The notes under the pieces were generated by a model. It did no database searches, was not told where the DNA came from, and saw only the letters and a list, made by a program, of their open reading frames with translations. Positions 46,181 to 58,410 of a DNA stretch of 64,000 nt are shown piece after piece. This stretch comes from Bufo bufo (lineage: Eukaryota > Chordata > Amphibia > Anura > Bufonidae). The position numbers were made by a program, and so were the translations under genes. How positions within the stretch are numbered: the first letter of the stretch is position 1; the number at the start of each line of letters is the position of its first letter. The DNA lies in the NCBI RefSeq assembly GCF_905171765.1, contig NC_053390.1, positions 586,360,471 through 586,424,470 of the forward strand, read 5' to 3'.

Positions 46181-47423
46181 GTTTACAGAAACACTCCATA
46201 TGTGGTCATAAACTGTGGTATAGGTTTGCGGCAAAGTATGCAAGGAGCGCCATTTGATTTTTAGAGGGCAGACTTTGCTGGAATGGTTTTTGAGCACCAT
46301 TTCTCAGTAGAAACCTTCAAGAATGGACTGTATATTGAAAACAAAAGGAATTTATTGAAGAGTGTAGTGAAAGCTTAGACCACCCCACAAACATTTCATA
46401 GAATTTAGATACACATAGCTGTCAAAAAAAAAATTGCCAATAAAATGTTGCTTTAGCCTCAGATTTTTTATTTTCACAAGGAGTAACAGTAGAAAACGAA
46501 CCCAACAATTGGTTGCCCATTTTCACCTAAATATGACAATAGGGAGCCGATGGGTTGAGAGGGAGCCCCCTCCCTCTGTAAACCTTTTTGATGTGGTGGT
46601 CAACATTTACCGCATTATCTAAGGGGTTAATCTGTTGTCATCAGAGTTAAGAGGAAGGGGACTTTTTTTTTACACTTGAAACTTTTATTTTTTTACTTTC
46701 ATAAAACACTTTTTTTTATTTTGTATTTTAGTCCTACAATGGACTTCAACCTTGAAAGTCTGATCACTGGTTCAATACAGTACCATACATGCTGCATTGT
46801 ACTGCACTGAACTGGTGAGTTTCCCACTGACAGTTGGAGGCTGGGCCTCATATGTTTCAGTGCACGGCAGCCCCAGAAGCTTTTACATGGCTTTCGGGTG
46901 TCATGGGAACCATAAGCATCTGCGATCCTCTATAAACTCCTTTGATGTGGCAGTGACCACAGCATCTAAGGGGTTAATTCTCTGGCATCAGAGTTTTTAT
47001 GGATGCTGGTGGATACAACAGGGGCCTGGCTGTCAGTAACACATGGATTTAGTGACGTATCTTTATTCTCTGTTACTTTTGGCACTTAGATTATGACACT
47101 CTGAGGAGACTTGCTGGATCCCACAGCATCTGCCATGTGGACACGGAGTCACTTTTTCTATTCATTCCTTGGACACAGACTTTGAGGCTTTCATAGGAAT
47201 TGACTCCTGATCCATATAGCATATAGCCAGGACCCTACCCTCTAAAGGAACAACTTTTAGCAAATGAGGCAGTGGAAAAAATGGCCCAAGGGTCATTGGA
47301 AAGGGTCTAGGCAGAAACCCTCATGTCCAGTATGGGGGTCCTCCTTGCTATGGTGCCCTTACTTCTCTATGTACACCACTGATCAGATACTGTCATCATG
47401 TTCAAGAAATCAGCACAACAAGC
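46181..47423. other. Intronic sequence with a degenerate direct repeat
   Basis: A segment around tttttgatgtggtggtcaac and gcattatctaaggggttaat (46585-46635) recurs in diverged form at 46938-46985. These look like pieces of old repeats. No exon seen. Confidence 0.5.
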
Positions 47424-47427
47424 TTAA

Positions 47428-47889
47428 AGAGGACCTTTCACTTGTATACAAACTAAAAACCATCTATATCAGTGGGCAGAGCGGCGCCCAGGGTTCCCCC
47501 TGCACTTACTAGTATGTCTGGGCGCCGCTCCGTTCGTCCGGTATAGGCTCCGGTGTCTGCGCTCACTGGACTGATTTTTTGTATGAGGCGTGTCCCTTGC
47601 TGCAGCGCTGGCCAATCGCAGCGCACAGCTCATAGCCTGGGAGGTTTTATTCTCCCAGGCTGTGAGCTGCGCGCTGCGATTGGCCAGCGCTGCAGCCTAG
47701 GAGAAGGAGACGCCCACAGGACAAGGGCAGACACCGCCTACTATAACTTAAAGAGCAAAGGTACCGGAGGGTATAACGGGAGAACGGAGCGGCGCACGGG
47801 GATAATAGTAAGTGCAGTGAGATCCCCGGGCACCGCTCTATATGTCAGCATACTTAGTTCACATTGTTTTTGCAAGTTAAAGGTCCTCT
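47428..47889. mobile_element. TTAA-flanked palindromic MITE (462 bp)
   Basis: The left end agaggacctttcacttg is inverse to the right end caagttaaaggtcctct. TTAA lies at 47424-47427 and 47890-47893. The internal mirrored block is ctgcagcgctggccaatcgc. Confidence 0.85.
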
Positions 47890-47893
47890 TTAA

Positions 47894-49360
47894 CTATTGT
47901 TTTAACTTATATAATAGTCATTTTGGTACAATAAGTCTCTGTTTAGATCAGTGTGTACAACACTGTGCTGGATACCCTATCATGGTTCCAACTTCAGCAG
48001 ACTTATAATGGTATCCCTCATGGTTCCTTTAATTTTGACAGCAACTGTGATACATGCTGCACTATTCTTGCCATGAAACGTGACAGGATCACAAATGGAG
48101 GTTCAGAACAGCAGTGTGAATGTTGCCTAAGACAAGGCTATGACTTCTCCACGCTGATAAAACCATTGTTGCTACCACACACTGGTTGGTAATGTTTTCT
48201 CAATCACTGCTCATTATTATAACTAGAATTTAACATTGATCTTCTAAGATTTTTTCTATCTAGGGCTATGCTAAATCTGACCTCAACTTAGCATATCATC
48301 AGTTCTTATAGAATAGTAATTGAGTGATGATGACCAGTCATGAAACTGAACCTCAGGACCTTTGTTTTACAACAAGGGTGGAGTCACCAGACGATGGACC
48401 CCCCACTAAAATGACTAATAACCTATCTATAATGGGAAAACTACTATAAGTTACAGTGATTGACAAGATAAAAAATGGCCATGAATACTTGTATCACTAA
48501 TTCATACGGCCTGTGAAGTGACCCTAAGGAAGTGTTAAGCCTTTCTTGCTGTAGCTGGCCACTTTACATAACAAGATATGCCAACATCTTAAATAGATTG
48601 TTATTATAGCGCCAGTGTCCTCTTCAAGACCGAACAAATGTATTCACTTCCAAAAGACTCGTAATTACAACTGGGAAGCATTTGTCTTGATTTTTATTTA
48701 ACCTATTAAAGAAGGCTTTTCATTTCAAGAGTATTTCAGAGAAGTGCAAATTGCTTTCTAAAGTAAGTTTTGGCTAGTGTTAAATGAGAAGATCCTCTTC
48801 TTGTTCTGGCACGGTCAAAAGCAATGTGATTTACTTGCAAATTCTGCTCCTGCTTGGATGATGCAAGCAATTCTCATATCTAGGCATTAATTGTTTAATA
48901 AAACCTGACAAGAGTTCTTCACTCGACCTGCTCTCAGTATGAGAAACTAGTAGAGTTATAAGACAAGAAACCTTCTCTAAGAAACAGCCACATCAACAGG
49001 CATGAATTTGGCCTGGTAGGTTTTAATCCTCCACCTTGATTGAACTCCTATTACTCCAAGGTCTTCTCATTCCGCAGAGACTCGGCGTATTCATTTTCCA
49101 CAACAATCTACCTCTCAGTTTCAATGACATATCTGCTTCCATCTGTCTACAGTCTTTTAACTCCTTTGTGTCAGAGCAGGGTGTGCAAGAACTGGCAGCA
49201 GCTAGGTGTCTGCTGACATTTAATATCTGTGATCAGCAAAGACAACAAACTGAAGCATAATGCAATACAAATGTCAAGACTGACTGTAGACAAGAACAAA
49301 AAATGTGACGTAAAGCAATAAAACAGAACACAAGAACAAACTAGAAATGCTGGGACTTAC
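47894..49360. other. TBCK: TBCK intron next to the 37-bp exon, apparently unique
   Basis: No transposon termini or tandem repeats were recognised here, in contrast to the rest of the intron. It directly follows the exon donor. No further coding exon seen. Confidence 0.5.
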
Positions 49361-49397
49361 GTGTGAACATTGTGAGGAACCATGGAATAGCGTAGAG
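49361..49397 (-). CDS. TBCK: TBCK exon (37 bp), part of TBC domain
   Basis: Read on the minus strand this exon translates as LYAIPWFLTMFT followed by the first base of a His codon. This matches the TBC (Rab GTPase-activating) domain of TBCK, the TBC1-domain-containing kinase linked to mTOR signalling and endolysosomal traffic. It is preceded by a pyrimidine-rich tract ending in CAG (AG at 49399-49398) and followed by the consensus donor GTAAGT (49360-49355). It ends in phase 1, which fits the exon at 2067-2228 exactly: the split His codon is completed there. The next coding exon lies 47 kb away. Identification is by recall of the vertebrate protein, but exact residue identity, splice signals and phase agree. 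No upstream TBCK exon was recognised in the remaining 14.6 kb to the right. Confidence 0.9.
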
Positions 49398-49920
49398 CTG
49401 AAAGACAAGAAAGATGCAATCAATGTGGGAACAATCTGTTCTCGGTAAAAACACAAGTCTTCTGGAATGAGTAATGTCATTGCCACAAATGTTCTACAGA
49501 GAAACCTCAAATGGAGGTGTCAAAAGTGAAAACTAATAGAACAATGTAAACCTTTCTCAAGAAAAATATGTTCCACAGAGTAATACCAGAGTCCAACATC
49601 ATCTAAACTTTTCTACACTTCTGAAGTCCAAATCTTCCTCGCTATGTAATTCCATCTCCCACTCCCAAGAATATGTACTCTCTAGCAGTAGAGGTAACAG
49701 TAGGAGTTTCCAGGGGGAATTATAATGGTGGCCATGAGGGTTGTCACCAAGCTTTGCCTGTTACTGAGAAAAATGGATGAATGGAGTTTCATTTTCTTAA
49801 TGGCAGTGCAGGACAATTCAATAAGTTATAATTACCAGTGATGCTTTCAATTTAACGGAAAATGCTCTTTAAGGAGAACCTGTCTGCTCCTTGATGTGGT
49901 CATATCTGGGAACAGCATAA
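49398..49920. other. TBCK: Intron upstream of the 37-bp TBCK exon
   Basis: Begins with the acceptor tract of the exon. A TTAA-type terminus (ttaaggagaacctgtctgc) occurs at about 49870, probably a broken MITE. Otherwise nothing recognised. Confidence 0.5.
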
Positions 49921-50122
49921 GGCCTTATGCACACGGACATTGTTTTGGTCCGCATCCGAGCCGCAGTTTTGGCGGCTCGGATGCGGACCCATTCACTTCA
50001 ATTATATTAAAGGCTGTCCGTGTCGTTCCACAAATTGCGGAACGCGTACGGACGCTATCCGTGTTTTGCGGATCCGCGGTTTGCGGACCACAAAAAAACG
50101 GAACGGTCATGTGCATGTAGCC
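49921..50122. mobile_element. Harbinger-type MITE (202 bp)
   Basis: The ends ggccttatgcacacgg and tcatgtgcatgtagcc are inverse-like; TAA flanks (49918-49920, 50123-50125). The interior has dyads gatgcggac/gtccgcatc and ggatccgcgg. Confidence 0.75.
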
Positions 50123-50199
50123 TAAAGTAGGCAAATCGCGTTCCGCAAAACAGGGATGGCGTCCGTGCGTGTTCCGCAATTTTCAGAACGGCACGGACA

Positions 50200-50410
50200 G
50201 CCTTTAATACAACTGCCTATGCTTGTCCACAAAGCGTGCAAGCATGGCCACTGCTGATGGATTGCAGGGTGGTCGTAACCATGGAAACGAGCAGTGTATA
50301 ATGTGATGGAAAAATGAATCCAGCCACAAAAGGAAGCAATATAAATAATAGCAATACATTAGGAAGTGGCTTGTATGATAAATACCACTTGCTAAAGTGA
50401 CACAACCCCT
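50200..50410. repeat. Half of a TTAA-type MITE
   Basis: Same family as 2634-3377: it shares ggaaaaatgaatccagcca, gataaataccacttgctaaa and the end agtgacacaacccct before TTAA (50411-50414). The other half is missing. Confidence 0.75.
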
Positions 50411-50414
50411 TTAA

Positions 50415-51334
50415 GTGTTTATGACCTCTTAGTAGTTTAAAGATAAGGTTTATTAGATCGGCAGAAAGTTAAAGTACCAGTCACACGGCTAGAAGAACAG
50501 TTAACCCTTTGTGACAGAACGGCTCAATAATTTTAATAAAGGCCAATTGAAACAAAAAATTTTTTTTTAGCCAACAATGAGTAAAATGCAATCATTAAAA
50601 AAAAAATCTGAAAAAATGCTGAATATCATCAAGCGATAACGGCACACAGAAGTACTAGAGAATACTTATAAGTCTATCAATAATTGGAGAATGGAAGCCA
50701 TTAACCATATACTGCTACTTGAAAACAAAAAGTCAGTTCATATACAGTATACAGGTAAAAAATACTGTCTGATAACATAAAATAAGTTTTGCAGATATGG
50801 AGGCTTCGTTTTCCTTTTCATCTTTTTACTGAACAGAGAGCCGTTGTACAAGAGTGGCTTGTCTGTGAGAAACTTTCTATTAACGACCAAGTCAAGGGGT
50901 TGCCATTTAAGAATCTAAGCATGGTTAATAGCTACTGCAGAGAAGAGTGATCTTTGTGATGTTTTTTGGTTGTTCCGATGCAGTTTAACTGCTAAACCTC
51001 CGGTTTAATAATATGTAGGATACACATTTTACAGATTGCTGGATAAAATGTTCATCTACGTTATCTGAGAGAACTTTAAATTATTATAAGTATTACAATA
51101 TTAAATACATTAAGGTATGTCATGGTCACGAACACACACACAGCACGACAAGGCACCAGGGGGGAGACTATGGCATAGACAGCACCTATTACCATCTATT
51201 TACTATTAACTCTGCTCCCCCCTCACACTTGGCTAATGCATTATTCTACCAAAGAGTGAAGCGATCCCCAAACATGTCCACAAATTCAATAGAATGCCCT
51301 GGTTACAGAGGTCCAGCACTTACAGGAAGACATA
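50415..51334. other. Intronic sequence, no feature recognised
   Basis: AT-rich; no exon, TIR or array found. Confidence 0.5.
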
Positions 51335-51513
51335 ATGGGGGACATTTATCAAACTGGTGTAAAAGAAAACAGGCTTAGTTGCCCATACCAACCAATCAGA
51401 TTCCACCTTATATTTTTAAGAGCTCCTTTGGACAATGAAATGTGGAATATGACTGGTTGCCTCGGGCAACTAAGCCAGTTTTTCTTTACACCAGTTTGAT
51501 AAATCTCCCCCAA
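51335..51513. mobile_element. Palindromic MITE (about 179 bp)
   Basis: The inverted ends are gacatttatcaaactggtgt and acaccagtttgataaatctc inside a run of G or C. The interior mirrors gcttagttgcccatacc with cctcgggcaactaagcc. The target duplication is not clear. Confidence 0.75.
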
Positions 51514-52318
51514 TATTTTAGCATACAACAAGCAAACCTCCAGCACTCTTGCCTTCAATGGTAACACACCAGAGTGGTACTTAGAGACCAATCCTGGTAC
51601 TTGAGACCAAAGAAGTGTCCAAGTTCCCTGGTCATAAGAATGTAAGTTATTTATTTAAAAAGGTGAATTATGACAAGGCTGCTTTTGAAGTGTATCTTCT
51701 GGTCTATGGGTATATATAGCCCTAGTCCCAGCATTGGTTGGGATAGAGACGTAACATCTGTGGCCTGCATTAATTCATGTTGCACCTGGAAAGCAGTATA
51801 GTTTGGCCTTTTGTCAACTTTAATTGTCCACCCCCACACACCCCAGTCTACGGAATTCTGTGTCTAATAAGTTCTTATAAATTTTTGCGAAGATGCCACC
51901 AGAACTCATAATAGGGAATATTTAGCTCAATTTTTTACAGCCATCATTTAATTTACCATAGCTTGTATTGGAAAATGGGAAAAAACTCTTGGAGTAAAAA
52001 TAAAAATAAAAACAAAACAAAAACAGTCACCTATGTTTTTTTTTTTTTCCCCGAAGTGTACTAAAGATAACAGAACACCCATATTCTGTGGGTCAGTATG
52101 ATTACGGCGACCACATTCATTTTGTTTCTATTATGTTTTAATACATTTAAAAAAATAATAACCTTTGAAAAAATCTTTGCCTCATCATATTTTAATAGTT
52201 TGGACATTTTCAGACACTGCGATAATAATGATGTTTAGTTTTTTATTGGCTATTTGAAAAATAGGGAAGGGGGATGACTTGAAAGTAATGTTTTTGTGTT
52301 TTTTTAAACTTTTTACCT
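51514..52318. other. Intronic sequence, no feature recognised
   Basis: No exon or element identified. Confidence 0.5.
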
Positions 52319-52322
52319 TTAA

Positions 52323-53050
52323 GGGATAACTGTCACATTTAGACCCTAATTTCAATTTTCATATATGTAGTTACTAATAACTTGATATTCCAGAATCAGT
52401 TACTATTAGACTAACTTACCCCATATTTAATAAGATTCAGCCCTTAGCAACCACTCTGCATAAAACTGCAATTTCACTATTCAGTTAAGATGTCCGCCAC
52501 TGCCCTCACCCTGAGGCTAATCCCGCCTGCCCTCACTAGCCAGTAACAATAGCCCCCCAAAAGTGTCAGTAACCAGAGCCCTCACCCCTAAAGGGTTAAT
52601 CTCCTGCAGCACAAAGGGGTCCTCTTACCACATGTTGCTTTCATTTATACCCTGAGCAGATTGCAGATCTCCTTTCCCTGGTCTGCGCTGCTTCAACTCT
52701 GCATTCTCCAGCTCTGCTGAGTGAGGGAGCATCTGCCAAGCGCAGGGACAGGGAGAAGTGCACACAGCCCAGGCACTGTTATCAGCTGCTGGGGAGGACC
52801 TGGCTTTAATCATTTGCTTACTGTCCCTGGCTGTCAGTAATGTGACCTTGCATGCTGCGTGCTCAGTCTATCAACAGATAGACGGACGATACCTAGCAAC
52901 CATATTTTTTGCACAGGTAAAAGTAGGCAGTACAGGGAACAAAATTGTGGAATTAAGGGGTAATTGAATACACAGTGAAAAGTTGAAATAGGGCCACCAA
53001 GGTGATATTATTCACCAATACTCCAAAAAAAAATATACGACAGTTATCCT
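52323..53050. mobile_element. TTAA-flanked element (728 bp), decayed
   Basis: The ends gggataactgtcacat and tacgacagttatcct are inverse-like; TTAA at 52319-52322 and 53051-53054. The centre contains agcagctgataacagt and GC-rich sequence. No coding capacity. Confidence 0.7.
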
Positions 53051-53054
53051 TTAA

Positions 53055-54213
53055 CTGCAATTTTGCTTATGTTTATGTTGTTAAACCCACCCCAGATGTT
53101 AAAGATCTGACAATTTTTTTTCTACGGCAGTCTGTAGGAAAGATACAACAAAATGCGCCATGGGATAGTTTAAGTGACAAATGTCCAACACAATGCGACA
53201 GGGAGATGTCTATTTTCGACACAATGCGCGTCAGGTCAAACAGAATTTTACACCATTTTTTGGACTTCCTCGGAGCTGGTATACCTATAGAGAACCAGAT
53301 GGCTTAGACTAGGACAATAAAAGGTGCAATCATGTTTAGACAAAAAACATCCAAAAATGATCCAAAAAGGCATGTCAAGCATGGTGCACTTCATAACATT
53401 TTTAGGTGCAGCACATTAATTATATGCCATGCAAGGGATCAGAACCAAAAAAACTGACGCAATGGCTGACGGTTCTAGGAGCATCTGCTCCAATGTATAA
53501 TAAAATGGTATGTGCGCTTTTTTAGTTTTATAATATTTATCTGTGCAGTACTGGTAGTGCACAAGTTGTTGGAGGAACCTTGGAGGAATTTTGTCTCACA
53601 CTGGGTGAAACAAGGGTCAAACCAAACTATGCTCTCCTCACCCTACTGAAATAACACAGCGATGGGCATGTGCATCTTAACCCTGGTCTCTCATTCAAAG
53701 TCTTTCATGATGTCAATGTTTTCCATATATCTACTGAAAAAAAAAAGTATCATACTGTGAAACTGTAAAAGTTTTTAAAAAAAATCCTAGCCAGCTTCCA
53801 CGGAACAACTACTATTATATTAGGAAATATACAACAGGATGGCAAGTGCTGGAAATGTGACGGTGGCATGGGGCTCTTTAAAAAGATTTCCTTTTTTATT
53901 TTCCACAATAAAAAACACAGACAAGCAGGCTACTTTTATGGTCCCACAGTGCCCTCTAGTAGCCAAGGAAGGTGAATCAGCATTTTAAAAATATGCTTTT
54001 CCTAATGTCTATTTGGCATGCACAATCCTGAGAGACGGCACAAAATAAAAGACATTTAGCTACGCTGAATACAAAACACAGGGACGGCCTTTAAATGGGC
54101 TCCTATATTCTGTGTTAAAATTACTGCTAAAATGACAGATCATGGTGCCGCGCTGCAATGTTTTATTATAGCACTGTATGTGTCACAAGCACATTCAGTC
54201 TGGAGGATGGGGG
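53055..54213. other. Intronic sequence, no feature recognised
   Basis: The short ORFs show no domain or splice context. Confidence 0.5.
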
Positions 54214-54802
54214 AGGGGCATCTATCTATCTAATATCTATTTCTCAATCTAATAATCAATCTAATATCTACCTACCTATGCATTATCTAAAATCTGATTA
54301 TCTAATATGCATCTCTCAATCTAATTATCTATCACTAATATCTATCTATCACTGATATCTACCTAATATGCATCTTAATCTTATTATCTATCTCTTAATC
54401 TAATATCTCTTAATTTAATATCTAATATGAATCTACATCTAGTATCAATCTATCTCTCAATCTAATATCTACCTACCTATAAATTATCTAAAATCTATCT
54501 ATCTGATTATCTAATATGCATCTCTCAATCAAATTATCTATCATGAATATCTATCTATCACTGATATCTACCTAATATGCATCTTAATCTTATTATTTAT
54601 CTCTTAATCTAATATCTCCTAATTTAATACCTAATATGTATCTATCTCCTAATCTAATTATCCATCTCTCATCTATGTAATATCTACCTACCTATCTATG
54701 CATTTTCTCATATCTATCTATCTATCTATCTATTATCTCTCAATCTATTATTTATCTATCTATCCATCAGTCTGTTTATCGCTAATATCTAATATGTATC
54801 TC
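54214..54802. repeat. (CTAT/CTAAT)n microsatellite-like tract
   Basis: Imperfect tetra- and pentanucleotide repeats of the type tctatctatctaatatct. The tract continues at 57755-57885 beyond two transposon insertions. Confidence 0.9.
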
Positions 54803-54805
54803 TAA

Positions 54806-55015
54806 GTCTACATTCACATGAACGTATTTTGTTTCCGTGTCAGTTCAGTTTTTTTTTTGTGGATTGGATGAGGACCAATTAATTTCAATGGGTCCGCCAA
54901 AGATGGACAAAAAAAACAACGGATGCAACACAGGTGTCACAAGGACGTCATCCGTATTTTTTGCGGATCCGCATTTTGTGGACCGCAAAACACATACGGT
55001 CGTGTGAATGTAGCC
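54806..55015. mobile_element. Harbinger-type MITE (210 bp)
   Basis: The ends gtctacattcacatgaacg and cgtgtgaatgtagcc are inverted; the flanks are TAA and TTA. Inserted in the microsatellite tract. Confidence 0.75.
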
Positions 55016-55344
55016 TTAATCTAATTACACCACGCAACAACAAAAAACTTTTCGTCTGCTACTGGGCAAAAACCATTTGTCCTATACTAAATCGAGTGTG
55101 CGGATTACAAATCCGAAGTCAGAATTGTTGCAACACGTCACGAAATTTTGCTATGCATAAGTATGCCTAAATGAATTAAGCACTTGGAAAGCATTGAATA
55201 ATTTTGAACAGAACGAGTTTTACACCAACAATTACCAGATCTACATCAAAGTTTGCGTAGTAAACAGTGTATGAAAATATAATGGAATAACAACATTTCT
55301 GAAAGTCTAGTTTAAAAGTCTTACTTGAGCAAGGCCTAGTACTG

Positions 55345-57468
55345 TTAAAAGCGCTTCAGGCATCTGCTTTGGCGTTTGTGAACGGCCATATTTTCCCGTT
55401 GCAAAAACCAGCAGTAGTCCCCCATCATGTTGGGATTCCAGCGGCCTTGATACCTGTTCTCCATTGTAGAAATATCTTTATGGACCCGCTCTCTATGTTC
55501 GTCACTTAATGTGTCCCAAATTGGGTGGGAAAAAGTCAAGATGGGAATATAAGAAATGCACTTTCATTGACATTCGGCAGCCAAGCTGTTCATATGCTGT
55601 AAGCATGTTATCTAATAATTTAGCATAGTTTGCAGCTCGTCTGTTCCCAAGGAAGTTCTGCACTACTAGCACAAATGCATCCCGAGCTGCAAGTTCCAGA
55701 GGGTTGAGTTTTGTTCTGAATGTGTCATCATGCATTAGTTTGTTGATTTCGGGGCCAATAAAAATTCCGGCCTTTATTTTAGCATCAGTTTTTAGTGTGC
55801 TAAACTTCTCCTTCAAATACTGGAAACCATTTACATCACGAACAAGTGCAATTACAAAATTTTTCAAGAAACCAAGTTTAATGTGAAGTGGCGGAAGATA
55901 AACTTGAAGTGGATCAACTAGTGATTTGTGTTGTACATTGTACTGACCAACTATTTTCTAATGATTGCTGTCATCATGACTGTTCCAGAGGCACAAGAAA
56001 CACATATGCTTTATGTACCCTAACTGTAGGCCAAGCAGCAGTGCTACCATTTTCAGGTCAGCACAAATTTTCCATTTATGTTCTGAGTATTTGATCATTT
56101 TCAAAAATAACTCCATAGAAACATGGGTCTCTTTCATTCCAACCACATGAGCCAATGGAACAGATGGTTTTTCGTTACAATTGTGCAACAAGACAGCTTT
56201 CAAACTTGTTTTGCTAGAGTCTATATGAATAGCCTTCATTCATCGGGAACATGTGTACCATCTAAGGCTACTTTCACACTAGCGTTCGGGTGTCCGCTTG
56301 TGAGCTCCGTTTGAAGGGGCTCACAAGCGGCCCCGAACGCATCCGTCCAGCCCTAATGCATTCTGAGTGGATGCGGATCCGCTCAGAATGCATCAGTCTG
56401 GCAGCGTTCAGCCTCCGCTCCGCTTAGCAAGCGGACACCTGAACGCTGCTTGCAGCGTTCGGGTGTCCGCCTGGCCATGCGGAGGCAGACGGATCCGTCC
56501 AGACTTACAATGTAAGTCAATGGGGACAGATCCGTTTGAAGTTGACACAGTATGGCTCAATTTTCAAACGGATCCGTCCCCCATTGACTTTCAATGTAAA
56601 GTCTGGACGGATCCGTCTGAACTACTTTCACACTTAGAATTTTTTTTAAACTATAATGCAGACGGATCCGTTCTGAACGGATCCAAACGTCTGCATTATA
56701 GGAGCGGATCCGTCTGTGCAGACATCAGACGGACCCGCTCTGAACGCAAGTGTGAAAGTAGCCTAACTCCATCATAAGACCATTTACATAAATACAGAAA
56801 CAGACATCGCTTTCCATTGCATAGTATGCAGCTAACTTGGTGTGTCGATGACACAAGTGCCTCATTGTAGCAAATTCCATTCCTGAAGTCTATAAGCGAT
56901 CGGTAGCAGTTCTGACTTTTCTATAGATAATGACAGATCTCTTACCAGATCATCTAAATCTGATTGGCTCAGTTGTCCTGGATCAGGAAATACATTGTGA
57001 CAATCAACATCTTCTTCTTCATGAGGATCAGAACCGTCTGATTCAATTGCCGTTCCTGCTGTGGGAGGGGCAGGCACTCTCCCTCTCTACATCGTGTGGT
57101 ACTGGTTTAAGAGCAAACTGACAGTAAGGATACACAATTTGTCACTTGTTTCTCTTTGAATATCCGGCGATTTTAGTCATGCAAAAGTAACAGTCTGAAT
57201 GGTGATTTTTCTGCTCACGCCAAACCATAGGCACTGCAAAAGCCATTGCTTTCCTTTTACCATTCAACCACTGAGTTAGCCCAGAGTAACACACAGTGCA
57301 ATAAACATGAGGTGCCCAGCTTTTATCTTGATCTCCAATTTTACAGTCAAAGTAATACTTGTAAGCAAGACGCACTTGCTTTATCAGATTCTTGCGCTGA
57401 TCATAAGTAGCGTACTTGTCACATATGTAGCAGAAATTGTCTGGATCGTTAACACATTTGCGTTTATC
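55345..57468 (-). pseudogene. Putative transposase of an unassigned superfamily, broken
   Basis: Read on the minus strand, the N-terminal part (57468-57145) holds a Cys-rich domain with three CxxC pairs (CYIC, CTVC, CYFC) and the motif GDQDKSWAPHVYC. An acidic linker (EEEDVD, 57077-56862) follows. The C-terminal part has HIDSSKTSLKAVLLHN (56230-56190), ADLKMVALLLGLQ and CFLCLW (56060-55990), KAGIFIGPEI (about 55770), MSMKVHFLYSHLDFFPPNLG (about 55560-55510) and SDEHRERVHKDIS (about 55490). I recognise this protein type from uncharacterised multi-copy genes in insects and cnidarians, but I cannot assign it a superfamily. The Asp residues in HIDSS and ADLK and the Glu in DEHRER are candidate DDE residues (inference). 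Several stops (near 57142, 56862, 56240), frameshifts and the MITE make it a pseudogene. Confidence 0.75.
56266..56763. mobile_element. Harbinger-type MITE (498 bp) in the transposase gene
   Basis: The ends ggctactttcacactagcg and cgcaagtgtgaaagtagcc are inverted; TAA at 56263-56265 and 56764-56766. The interior is made of dyads around ggatccgt. Confidence 0.88.
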
Positions 57469-57754
57469 CATCTTAAGTTTCAAAACTGATAGCACTATAA
57501 CAGATCACTTTATCAAAATCTGTCCAGCTTGCCTTATATACTTACTGCTGACATCAGCCTGAGTGCGTCTGGACATGTCCATTGGAATATTTTCAATATA
57601 ATGCATTAATATTATAGCTGAATAGGTTTTGTATGTATAACTTAAAATCTAGACGGGTCAGACAAATTCCGAGTTCATATTTGGAATCAGCGCACTCATT
57701 TTAGTATAAATCACGTTTTTCTCTCAGTAGCAAAATCATTGTTGCGTGGTGTTA

Positions 57755-57885
57755 TCTATCTCTCAATCTAATATCTATCTAATATCTTCCTAACTATTTA
57801 TTTATCTAATATCTACCTAACTATCTATGCAATATCTCAAATATATCTGATTATCTAATATCCATATCTCTATCTCTTATCTCTC
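57755..57885. repeat. (CTAT/CTAAT)n tract, right part
   Basis: Continuation of the tract at 54214-54802. Confidence 0.85.
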
Positions 57886-57887
57886 TG

Positions 57888-58042
57888 GTAGATTGTAAGC
57901 CCTCAAGGGTAGGGCTCTCTCTCCTTCTGTACCAGTTTGTAACTCGTCTTGTTCAGGCTTATTACAATTGTCTGTATTATGTATGTACACCCCTTTTCAT
58001 AAGTACAGCGCCATGGTATAATTAGCGCTTTAATAATAAATA
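57888..58042 (+). repeat. SINE/LINE-tail-like repeat fragment
   Basis: Contains gtagattgtaagccctcaag and agtacagcgccatggtataa, and ends in a (taa)n tail. This type of 3' end (agcgc...taaataataataat) is frequent in amphibian genomes; family assignment is from memory. Confidence 0.6.
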
Positions 58043-58410
58043 ATAATAATTAGGGTTGTCCCGATACCGATACTAGTATCGGTATCGGGACCGATTCCGA
58101 GTTTTCTCGGCGGTACTCAGCCGCCGATACCCCGCCCCGATACATAAATAGAATACTTTTTTTTTTTTTTTACATCAAGCGGGCTGGTGAGCGGTGCATA
58201 GAGGGGGCAGTGAACGGCAGCTGAGAAGGGGTGGAGAGAGCCGGCAACGATAATTATTGCTGGTATGTGACTGGGTATTACTTACTGCATGGGTGTCATG
58301 CGGCCCGCAATGAATATTTTTGCGGCCCGGCAAAGATGCAGCATCGGGAGAGAGGAGGGGCTGGAGTCCGTAACTAGGGGCGGGGCCCGGTGCAGTCACT
58401 GTACTCTTAC

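Larger units (their letters stand above)
55028..57751 (-). mobile_element. DNA transposon of unassigned superfamily, TSD TTA
   Basis: The ends caccacgcaacaa (55028) and ttgttgcgtggtg (57751) are inverted, and degenerate similarity continues inward for about 100 bp (tatactaaatcgagtgtgcg against an inverse near 57690-57715). Both sides are TTA (55025-55027, 57752-57754), and removing the element restores a normal microsatellite (ctaattatctatc). It carries one minus-strand gene, broken by mutations and by a MITE at 56266-56763. Net length is about 2.2 kb. TTA targets suggest PIF/Harbinger-like integration, but the protein does not look like a Harbinger transposase to me. Confidence 0.85.

Noticed and set aside
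47553..48008. 151-codon plus ORF
   Set aside because: Starts inside a palindromic TTAA MITE and runs into its flank; no recognisable protein.
49274..49510. 78-codon minus ORF around the 37-bp exon
   Set aside because: It is out of frame with the TBCK reading and runs through both splice sites.
57888..58042. Possible tRNA-derived SINE with a functional tRNA head
   Set aside because: No A or B box promoter could be recognised; kept only as a repeat fragment.
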